Shown here piece after piece: positions 1 through 7,676 of a stretch of 10,480 nucleotides of DNA. Position 1 is the stretch's first letter; each line of letters starts with the position of its first letter. The notes below the pieces were generated by a model that saw nothing but the letters and a program-made list of their open reading frames with translations, ran no database searches and had not been told where the DNA came from. This DNA comes from Rodentolepis nana. Its lineage: Eukaryota; Platyhelminthes; Cestoda; Cyclophyllidea; Hymenolepididae. The position numbers and the translations under genes are program-made. The stretch is from the NCBI GenBank assembly GCA_900617975.1, contig UZAE01012590.1, positions 26,052-36,531 of the forward strand. Reading direction: 5' to 3'.

Positions 1-1046
1 GGGTTTCTTTAGCGCACATATTTGATGGTCAAATGTTGCTTCACATGGATCACCCAGACCGTGCAAGTGAATGTGAAATGGCGAGTCTAAACATAGTCCA
101 AGCTACTTTCTTGGCATTTGGCTAATTACTTCAAAGCGGTAACTCAAATTGCTCGCGAAATCAAAGCACGTAAATTATAGGCATTCGTAAAAAAATACTA
201 TCCAATTCTAAAATAGTGAATTAAAGCATCACGCCAAATTTTAGATTATGATTCTCCATGTTAAGCAGGCGATATAAAGCAGATTTAAGAGGTGGTTTAA
301 GGCACTTTCCATTTCACGTGAAAATTTACAACATGTTCTTAAGTACCCCGATTACCAGACCAACAATCCGGTAACCAAATTGAAAAAGATGATAGTTTTC
401 TTCGAATTTCTAAAACAAAGAAGAGCTAGTCAATATTCAAAATTAGGAAGATACTTGTCTTACCTACTCGAAATCCTAATTTCACTTATAACTTGTCCTG
501 AAAGATGGAGTGGAAATTATGGAGACAATCATCACGGTTAGCAAACGACTCAATGATAATTTTTTAATTGAATCACCCGGAATTCATGCAGAGTTGTAGG
601 AATTATTCGGATCAACACTACTTTTGCTAAATCTTCACCAAATTTACTTGTGACAACTGCGAAAATTAAATGAGTGCTTGAGGCAGTATTTTTAGCTCTG
701 CATATAGACAATTCAACGCCTTATTACTAGCTTAATGTAATTACTCGCCATTGAAACGGTTAGTGATTCAAATTACCACCATTATACCGTCTCCCAAACT
801 ACCTACCGCTTGACAGAACCCCCCCCTCCCCCTCCTTGGACATTAGAGACAAAGAATCTTCGCGTATTAGGAAATCGATTTGGTAAAACAGACGTCTAAC
901 TAAACGCCACATTAAGGACTTAACTTCCTCCATGTATGTCATCTCAAAAAGTCGGATGCCAAAAATTAAGTGAAAAAGTGAGGGACACCAAAGCTAATTT
1001 TCTTAACAGTCATGTAACTTAACTCAACTTGAAGTAAAGAACGTAC
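1..1046 (-). other. Striatin intron 8, incomplete
   Basis: The donor gtacgt at 1046-1041 opens an intron that runs off the left edge. I looked on the minus strand for the next WD40 exon (H..V.SL..DP-like, or a repeat ending in W/F-D) and saw none. The interval is AT-rich and otherwise featureless, except for a C-run (819-835) that is a G-run in the transcript. Confidence 0.7.
819..835. repeat. C-run (G-rich in striatin transcript)
   Basis: Eight C, T, five C, T, two C. It lies within striatin intron 8. Confidence 0.85.
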
Positions 1047-1256
1047 CAGACGGTGAGATGAGCTCATTAAGAAAGATGGTGCGAGAGGGAGTGATTGGGT
1101 CGATGGGAAGAGCGACCGCTGCGGTGTCATCTCCAATGGGCACGTCGGACTCAAGAGACCAGAAGGAGACTGCCGAGGAGGTATCCACTGACGCCAAAAA
1201 TGGGAGACTTGGGTGCACTGAAATTGACCACACTGCATCGCCTGCTGAGTCTGGGC
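1047..1256 (-). CDS. STRN: Striatin exon 8: third WD40 repeat, last exon in window
   Basis: Residues 542-611 plus one base. It begins PDSAGDAVWSISVHPSLPFL (543-562), where DAVW is the invariant start of the third striatin repeat, and goes on to SSAVSFWSLE (568-577). A Pro/Asp-rich insertion and FLNELISPSG follow. The acceptor is the strong ctcctttttcag (AG 1258-1257), with donor gtacgt at 1046. The repeat is degenerate: the GH dipeptide expected before DAVW is absent. The plus-strand frame at 1058-1369 is its shadow. Confidence 0.88.
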
Positions 1257-4200
1257 CTGAAAAAGGAGCAAAAAAGCACATAACATATTTCGCGCAACAA
1301 AGAACCAGTAAGAAAAACGGCTGCCGCCAATCAGTTGATGGGGTGTATTTACTGAAACCTATATGCTGACTGGAAAATAGGAGCCTAAAGTTGTCAAAAA
1401 GAGAAATTGCACTATTGACACTCGATTGGCCAATTTTAATAAGAAGGGTTAGTTGGCAAGTACTAAATTTGCGGTTTCAAAAAATGGAAAAGTGCATATT
1501 AACTGCTGCGACGAAGGCGTGCATATAACTAATAAGCAATAGAAGGTAAAATGAGTAGTTCGTAAAAAGGTCTTTAAAAGCTAAAGGATAGCACAGACGC
1601 AAATTATAAAAAAGGTATTAGAAGAGCAGGAAAATAAACCTATGCTTCTCGTGTGGTAATGCCTACAAAATTATATCTATTGAAAGCACATGCTGACTCA
1701 TTTACCTGTTCCGTTTTGGTATGTCAACAATTCTGTTAAGACTACCCGATAGACACACAACATCGAGGAGAATCGTCGACTCCATTTCACACACACCGCT
1801 AACTATCTCCTTATAACAATCCCGCTTCCTGCTAAGATAGGGGTTCGCTGACGAGGTTTAATGCGCCTATATATATGATCAACATCACATTGTAAAAAAG
1901 ACAAATTAATAGACAAATATCCCTCATGCTAGGCGGGTTACACGAACCACTCAGAAAATGTTAGGACCATTTGTAAAAATGCATCCTCCATGTGAACTTA
2001 GTAAATAGTACTTTACTTTCAAAGTTCACATTCAAGTCTATTGTGTGTGGTTAATTATGGGTGGAAAACACAGCTAAATGCTTTCATTGTCTTGCTGTCA
2101 TCATCATCATCATCGTCACAACATATGCTAATTCAACGTGATTCAATCACCAAACATGTAAAAATAGATAGTCAATTACCCGATTAACAATTCAGTTGAA
2201 GAAATCAATCCACACAACAGAACGCCATCAGCAGTTTTGCAACCGCAAAAAAACAGTACTTTTACACACCCCATTGTCTTACATCATGCATTTTTCCCTA
2301 TTCACTAACAAGATTCGCGATTTTTGGCCCCCTTTGCTTATGATATAATACATCAATACAACCTGGAGCTATTCGAAAGTGATGAGCTAATAACAGGTAC
2401 AGATAATGCTCAAGATATCGAGTGTCGGTTGTCGATTGGATGTAAGACAAGTGCAGTTTTTTCAACTTTTCAACTAGCGCCCCTGCTACACATGTCGAAA
2501 ATAAAATATCTGCTACTCAAAAAAAACCCGTCTTCATCATAGGTGCAATAGTAATTAATAATGAAAGGAAAGCTTACGTTTGAGCAGAGGACCACATTCA
2601 TTAATAGTCTGGGTGAGGGAGTAGAGGTCAAAGACACCGGTGAATGGGTCAGGAGAGGGTAAACGCCAACCCCGAATAACACCATCCATTCCGGAGGAGT
2701 AGACAGCACTTCCACATTGTCCCACAGCCGGCACAGACACTGAAAGAACAGGTCCATTATGCCCACGATAAATGTGAACTGGGTCTAGATCCGGCGGAGC
2801 ATTTGCTACAAGAGCAGCAGCCAACTGATTTCCGTTCTTTACATTACTTACGGTCTAGGGGTTAGAGAGAGAAAGGAGACGCCCCATTAGAAAGGTTACA
2901 AGTCAATTACAAGCAGGTGAAAGAGCGAGACCCAAACTAGGGGGCAACTTACGAATCTCCCCACCGTATACGTTTTAACAGACTATTTTAGGGTGAAATT
3001 AGAGTGAAAAAAAGTGAAATTCCAAAAAATAAGAGATTTACTTAATGAACACTTACCGGTTTAGGTAATCCTGGTTTTCGTAGTGCCCAGAGCATAACTA
3101 GACCGTCTTCACCCGAAGAGAAGAGATAGGGTTCACTGGGGTGAAAGGCAATGGAGCGAACACCGTCGAAGTGGCCTCTCAGTCCGAATTTCTTTGTCCA
3201 TGGACGCCTAGCACCAGCAGTAGTTGATTGCGCTGTGGTGGACTTTTGACCGAATCCCGAGCTACTTGAAGGAAAGCCCCCGGATTCAGAATGATCAGCG
3301 TCTACAGCTACACAGATGAGAACTCATGACGCATGAGGTATGAATTTTAAGATATGCAATACGTGCGCAAGTCTCAACGAAATTTCGCTGAGAGCTCTTT
3401 GCCCATAGCCTTCTTTTGCTACACCCGGAGAGATACTCTCTTTGATGCCTGACAGTCCAAAAAACACCTAATACAGATATTCGCACTATAATATATCTCC
3501 TCCACTTCCATTGTGATAGCACAATTCCCTCTTTTCTTGTATGTGAGCCTAATCTGCTTTATGTCTTTATAAAATTGCCAAGACTTAATCAAGCTCCAAG
3601 TCTGTATATGAAAAAAATAAGTTCAAAAAACAACGTCATATTGTAGTAAGATTTCTACCCTCGCTTTATTCTATAACAAAACACAAAGCAGAGAGCAATG
3701 CGAAATGCTGAAACTGAATCCTTTTAGTGAACTGGTGGAGCAATGATTAATGTGTTCGTCAATAAACGGAGTGTCCAGCCACAAAATAAGTACAGCTAGT
3801 AAATAGAGAAGCTACTCCTCTGTATAAAAGATGACGGCTTAGGAGTTATCTTTATTGTCATCAAACCGACTTGTTTAGCCAATAAGTTACTCCAATCTAC
3901 CTTCATATTTTCAGTTTGGTAGCTACAAGCGTTCGCGCCACATCTAACCCAATTATTCATTATGTATAAGTATACCAGCATAGTTAGATAACCAATAAAA
4001 ACGTACCGGTAAAGCACGCTTCCTCCTCAAAGCCTATACGTAGAAAAAAACAGTTAAATACACAAAAAAATCACAACATAGAATAAGTAATAACCGAGGG
4101 CATTACTTAAATAAATTCTTTACATTTCTAATGAGAATGCCAAACATACCACCATTATCCGAATCATTTGAAACAGTGAGACCGGCAAGATCCCCTAAAC

Positions 4201-6190
4201 CCGCAACAGCAGAAATCTCCTCTCCTTCACCCTGGCCGACCGAGCTAAAAGGCGCCATACCGGGAGTTGCACCAGGAGCTATCGACACACCGTCAACAGT
4301 TGTGTTACGTCCGACCCCACTAGCGAGTGGCCAAACCGCTTCATTCAATTTCGGCAGGCCTTCGCCATTATTAGCCTCCTTGTCCGAGAGGGAATTCAAA
4401 AAGTCCTAAAAAATTATTCGAAATTAGCCAAAAAAGTCAGAGATTGGAGAGAGAGAGAAGTTTCTGATTTTTACCATTATATGACTGTCCATACCAGCCT
4501 TCCGTCCAAATCGTTTCGATTGCCCAGTGCGGGAATCAAACCCCGGAACCATAGATGGCAGCCCCTGAAAAGACGACAAACCATGGTAAAATAAAGAAGA
4601 CTTTAGACTTTATCGATCCGATCACTGTTACCAAACTTTAAAGAAGAATGATCGAAGGCTAAGTATTTATAGATGTCAATTCGATAAAAGCCTTAGGAAT
4701 AAATCAATTGCCAAAAAACCAACAAGACAAAACAAATACCCATCTAAATTTGATATTAGTAATGTGTGACTGCTCACACAAAAACCATTAAACTACACTT
4801 TACTCGAATTTCAAGCAACATTGAGGTGAGTTCCACAGGTGAGAAGAGTTAATGTTAAAAACTATTCTTCCAAATCTTTAACGATTAAAAATGGCAAAGG
4901 AGAAAACATCTAAATCCGAAGTTAATTAGCTATAAAACTCCGTTTCGATTAGTTGTCATCAAGACCATTGGATGCAAGAGTAAACTTAAAACATTAAGAA
5001 ATCACAATATTTTAGGACAAAACAATGCCCATTAGAGTAGATAATAGGGAAAAATCTCAGAGCTTTTATACTCTACATAAGAGAAAATGACATTAAAGTG
5101 ACAAGGAGACTATCATCAAAGACAAGAGAAAAAAGGTAACTTGAAGACTAATCTCGAATAGAGAAGACGCAAAGACGCTATGCTTCTAAATTTAAAATGA
5201 ACAATGATCAACAGTATTTCACCAAAGAGCATTTAAAAGAAGAAGACTCTCATTGACTTACGCCAGGAGTTGGTTTATCATCATTCCAAGGAGCCTCTGC
5301 GTCGGCTCCTGCAGTGGGATTTGCAGTATCAACAGGCTTTGAGGCAGCTTCCAAAAAATCAAAATTGCGTAAAACAGCTTCCTCATTTTCCGGCAAGACC
5401 ATAGAGTTTCGATTTGAGCTAAAAGCGCTAATAAGTATTAGAATCATAGAATAAATGTTAAAACTAATTATGAAGAGGAAAAATAGGATACCTCTTTTTC
5501 AAGCTATTATTTGAATGATCTGCTTCCATTAGATCACCATTCGTAGAGCATAGCAACTGACGAACTCGACTCTGACGAACGGCCAAAACCGAATCTGTAT
5601 ACCCGACTTCTTGAAGAAAACTGAAACCATAATGCATAGCAATTATCTGAGATTTAAAAAAAGCCATTTAGATAAATAACTAAACAAAGAACTCACTGTT
5701 TCAACTTCAGACGGCTTTCTCTCCATTTCACGTTACTTTGAAGTGCCTGCTCTGTGCAAAGTGCTAACTGCCGACCTGGATCCATAATATTTTTTAAATC
5801 CGTTTTGGTCTCCATAGAACTATCCGGTCCTGGCTTTGAGTTCTCATCAACAGGTTTGTCTGAATAGGAGTCGACAGATAATTTTAACTGGTGATACCGA
5901 ACACGCTCTTGCTTAAGAGCATGTTCAAGCATTTTGATACGGCGAACAAGATCTTGTTTAATGTTTTCTTGCCCACGGCGTTCACCCTGAAGGAAAGCTA
6001 TCCTTGCCTGAAGTTCCGCTCTTTCCATTTCCCATTGAGAACGTTGAAGCTCTAAGCGTGTCCATTCCGACTGAATGAAATGAAGGACACTCTGAATGGT
6101 GTACTGTGTTTGATTGTCCTTTTGATCCATGCTGTTATTAGCTTCCCCGCGGTCATAACCTTGCGAAGCGTAAACCCCAGCTTCATCCAT
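1047..6190 (-). CDS. STRN: Striatin (STRIPAK/PP2A B''' scaffold), 5' part, 8 exons, partial
   Basis: Spliced gene read on the minus strand from ATG 6190-6188. Joined exons are 6190-5697, 5620-5492, 5418-5262, 4564-4475, 4405-4150, 3307-3057, 2824-2578 and 1256-1047. All have GT-AG borders and phases agree throughout (1834 nt, 611 codons plus one base). Visible domains are a caveolin-binding-like motif (about 38-46), a coiled coil (about 44-105), FLQEVGYTD (166-174), FDFL (227-230), a Ser/Thr/Gly-rich linker and WD40 repeats from about 416. This order is diagnostic of striatins, which tetramerise through the coiled coil, bind the PP2A A subunit and recruit STRIPAK partners such as Mob4 and GCKIII kinases (family knowledge). 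The first in-frame ATG has A at -3 and G at +4, and an in-frame TAA lies upstream at 6259-6257. The remaining WD40 repeats and stop codon lie beyond the left edge. The assignment is firm; individual splice sites are predictions. Confidence 0.93.
1257..2577 (-). other. Striatin intron 7 (1321 nt)
   Basis: Bounded by gtaagc (2577) and tttttcag (AG 1258-1257). Exons 7 and 8 join without loss of the GPLL...DAVW alignment, so no hidden exon is needed. Contents are AT-rich sequence with a short (CAT)n run at 2100-2114. The 72-codon plus-strand frame at 2324-2542 lacks family resemblance and is regarded as chance. Confidence 0.75.
2100..2114. repeat. (ATC)n microsatellite
   Basis: About five ATC units followed by gtc, within striatin intron 7. 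Confidence 0.8.
2578..2824 (-). CDS. STRN: Striatin exon 7: second WD40 repeat
   Basis: Residues 460-541 plus one base. DPVHIYRGHNGPVLSVSV (473-490) and YSSGMDGVIRGWRLPSPDPF (501-520) match the second striatin repeat (EPIYTFRAHKGPVL..., YSGGTDG.I.GW). The segment ends CGPLLK, equivalent to the RGPLLGH junction in vertebrate striatins. The acceptor is gaaatcag (AG 2826-2825) and the donor gtaagc (2577). The antisense frame at 2470-2766 is a shadow. Confidence 0.92.
2825..3056 (-). other. Striatin intron 6 (232 nt)
   Basis: Lies between donor gtaagt (3056) and acceptor gaaatcag (AG 2826-2825), phase 0. It separates WD40 repeats 1 and 2. Nothing else was seen in it. Confidence 0.8.
3057..3307 (-). 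CDS. STRN: Striatin exon 6: linker end and first WD40 repeat
   Basis: Residues 376-459. After a Ser/Thr/Gly-rich linker comes RPWTKKFGLRGHFDGVRSIA (410-429), then FHPSEPYLFSSGEDGLVMLW (430-449). This is a textbook WD40 repeat with GH (420-421), a structural Asp in EDG and terminal Trp 449. It aligns with the first striatin repeat (W.TKF.LR.HFD..R..AFHP.EP.L...ED...MW). The donor is gtaagt at 3056. Two in-frame acceptors lie 6 nt apart (exon start 3307 or 3301); the first AG after the pyrimidine tract was chosen. Confidence 0.92.
3308..4149 (-). other. Striatin intron 5 (842 nt)
   Basis: Lies between donor gtatgt (4149) and acceptor tctgtgtag (AG 3309-3308), phase 1. Minus-strand frames at 3295-3522 and 3796-4017 have no striatin-like content and no need to be included for phase. 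A lineage-specific linker exon cannot be excluded because the linker is poorly conserved. Confidence 0.7.
4150..4405 (-). CDS. STRN: Striatin exon 5: low-complexity linker
   Basis: Residues 291-375 plus one base, starting DFLNSLSDKEANNGEG and continuing with a Gly/Ala/Pro/Ser-rich stretch containing the acidic segment EGEEISAVAGLGDLAG. It looks like the disordered linker between the coiled-coil half and the WD40 domain. The acceptor is ttttttag (AG 4407-4406) and the donor gtatgt (4149), leaving one G carried to exon 6. An overlapping gtggta donor three bases earlier is weaker. The open frame antisense at 4131-4409 is a compositional shadow. Confidence 0.8.
4475..4564 (-). CDS. STRN: Striatin exon 4: short basic linker exon
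   Basis: A 90-nt, phase 0-0 exon encoding residues 261-290, starting GLPSMVPGFD and containing the basic patch SKRFGRKAG (276-284). It is bounded by ttttcag (AG 4566-4565) and donor gtaaaa (4474). Because its length is a multiple of three and both junctions are phase 0, skipping it would leave the frame intact, so it could be a cassette exon. No family motif is recognisable. The call rests on position, frame and splice signals. Confidence 0.75.
4565..5261 (-). other. Striatin intron 3 (697 nt)
   Basis: Lies between donor gtaagt (5261) and acceptor ttttcag (AG 4566-4565), phase 0. It is A-rich on the plus strand. No exon-like frame, repeat or RNA gene is apparent. Confidence 0.75.
5262..5418 (-). 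CDS. STRN: Striatin exon 3: acidic segment with FDFL motif
   Basis: Residues 208-260. ENEEAVLRNFDFLEA (218-232) matches the short acidic helix with FDFL that is conserved in striatin middle regions. The remainder (233-260) is Pro/Ala/Asp-rich, probably disordered linker ending with Gly at the donor gtaagt (5261). The acceptor is cttttag (AG 5420-5419). The exon closes in phase 0. Confidence 0.85.
5492..5620 (-). CDS. STRN: Striatin exon 2: FLQEVGYTD segment
   Basis: Residues 165-207 plus two bases. It opens with a His codon shared with exon 1, then FLQEVGYTDSVLAVRQSRVR (166-185). This corresponds to the conserved YLQEVGYTDTI..VRSxRVRxLL block that follows the coiled coil in striatins. The rest is polar and ends Leu-Lys-Lys. 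The acceptor is ggtttcag (AG 5622-5621) and the donor gtatcc (5491). Introns on either side are short: 76 nt (5621-5696) and 73 nt (5419-5491). Confidence 0.9.
5697..6190 (-). CDS. STRN: Striatin exon 1: N-terminus, caveolin-binding-like motif and coiled coil
   Basis: Encodes residues 1-164 plus two bases of codon 165. After a variable 29-residue leader comes YTIQSVLHFIQSEWTRLE (30-47), then a charged helix with QWEMERAELQARIAFLQGE (52-70) and DLVRRIKMLEHALKQER (80-96). This is nearly the classical striatin coiled coil, the PP2A-A and homo-oligomer interface in the family. Residues 106-135 are polar linker, and a second helical stretch (138-164) leads to the exon 2 junction. The donor is gtgagt at 5696. 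An upstream TTG at 6253 could extend the frame by 21 codons, but ATG 6190 is the first ATG after the in-frame stop and is preferred. Confidence 0.94.
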
Positions 6191-7541
6191 TTTACTCGAT
6201 TGGAGCGGTGTAGAAAACCGGTAAAATGAAGCTGAGTTGATATATTCTAACAAAGTTTAAATATGACTTTTGGTTCAACTTTTCACTTTATTTTAAACCT
6301 TCGCGATTTTATATTGAAATATTATCAGACTTTTTTCTTGCCAACAATTAGGGCAATTTTCCTATTTTTTAGCTTATTATTATCAAAAAAATTAAAGATT
6401 ATCCCAATTTTCTAAAGATTGCGGTAATCTATATTGAGTTTTCCTAATCCAATAAAATATTTTTATTTTAACAATTGTTTTGTAAAAATCAAGAGATTCC
6501 TGATATACATGACAATAGGCAAGGAGGTAAGAATTTCTGTTGAATCTTAGTTGTAGTTAACGAGATGCCTCAAGTAATATGAACAATGCAATTAAAAAAA
6601 TGCACTGATAAGGCCGATGTAAACGTTCTTGTGCAATTCCTCGATTGCAGAAAGACATCTGTTTTTAAAGTTCATTGATGGAGAGTTTTTAAATAAGGTG
6701 CTAAACCTTGATTGATTTTTTTCATAACTTGGCTTTGATAGTTGGATCGAAGCTGATTTACATCGGCAATAAATCAATTCTTGTAAATTTGTTGAAAATT
6801 TAAAGCAAAAAAGTCGATTAATCTAAAACAACAGAAATTATTGTTAAACGACATTGAAGTTTTTGTATTAATGGTCGGAGTAGAGAGAAGGTAAATTTTG
6901 ACTCTTTCCATTCGATAGCTAGAAAGTGTGGTTAGGGAAAGGAAGGAATCAGATAAGTGGTTAAATGTATAAATATGACCGAATTCATCGAAATGGTCCT
7001 TCTTAAACAGATATTTTGTCTTTTCATTCTGGAGAATTACAAGTAAATGAACTTATAAGGAGAACATTGAAATCACAAACCCAATGATCCAATCTAATTT
7101 GGGAGGGCGATTTCATATGTAATATGAAAAGAGTAGCCACATTGTTGTGAACCTTTCAACTTGGGCATTTATATCTTGGAATATTTCAGTTTAAAATGTA
7201 TTTTAAGCATTTAAAAATATTCTACTCTATGTATGCTCAAAATTAATACTGACTTACATCATTCGACTGATATACAACTTATTCGTTTAATAATAACAAT
7301 TTGACATAATGAATTGAGGGAGCTTTATATAAAATGAATCTTTATCTGCTCTGAACTAATACTTAGCCTTTTTGATATTGTTTGAATGCCAATACTCATA
7401 AAATAATCTTGTGCAACAGCATAATTTCAGTTATATTTAGTAAACAAAACTGAATAAACTAATGTGAAATGTATCTTACGTTTTGTAAATGTGGACATTT
7501 AGTATTTTAAGTCAACCCATAACCTTTAACGCATTCAAAGC
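6191..7541. other. Divergent intergenic spacer with both 5' regions
   Basis: A 1351-bp, very AT-rich spacer between the striatin ATG (minus) and the phosphatase ATG (plus). It must hold both 5' UTRs and any promoter sequences, which may be shared. There is no convincing coding frame: the minus-strand frame at 6592-6777 is low-complexity and has no recognisable motif. An 11-nt perfect inverted repeat (6613-6623 against 6757-6767) flanks a 133-bp core. A TATA-like tttatataaa occurs near 7324, about 215 bp before the phosphatase ATG, but is not diagnostic in such AT-rich DNA. Confidence 0.6.
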
Positions 7542-7676
7542 ATGTCTGTTTGTGGTGTTGTTCTGATGCCTTCAGGCCACTGCACACAGGTGGATGTCAA
7601 TGTTAATGAGCTAAGTTCTCTAGAACGTGAATTCAATCATTTAGATGAATCGCGTTCATGGAGTCTATTCTATGAG
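7542..7676 (+). CDS. PTPN1: PTP exon 1: start and alpha helix 1 region
   Basis: Residues 1-45, from ATG 7542 (A at -3) with an in-frame TAA just upstream at 7527-7529. The first 25 residues have no visible counterpart in vertebrate PTP1B. LEREFNHLDESRSWSLFYE (27-45) aligns with the MEKEFEQIDKSGSWAAIYQ start of that family. The donor is gtatac at 7677. The exact start is uncertain: an upstream ATG at 7489 becomes in-frame if a possible third micro-intron (7544-7575) is spliced. Confidence 0.8.

Noticed and set aside
2324..2542. 72-codon plus-strand frame in striatin intron 7
   Set aside because: There is no ATG at its first codon, no motif, and no need for it in either gene.
4131..4409. 92-codon plus-strand frame opposite striatin exon 5
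   Set aside because: It is the antisense shadow of a Gly/Ala/Pro-rich coding exon. The minus strand has matching splice phases and the striatin context.
6592..6777. 61-codon minus-strand frame in the divergent spacer, considered as a striatin upstream exon
   Set aside because: It lacks similarity to striatin, and exon 1 already has a good ATG after an in-frame stop.
7324..7334. TATA-like tttatataaa upstream of the phosphatase start
   Set aside because: Such strings are expected often in very AT-rich spacer, and no initiator or transcript start can be seen, so it is not listed as a promoter.
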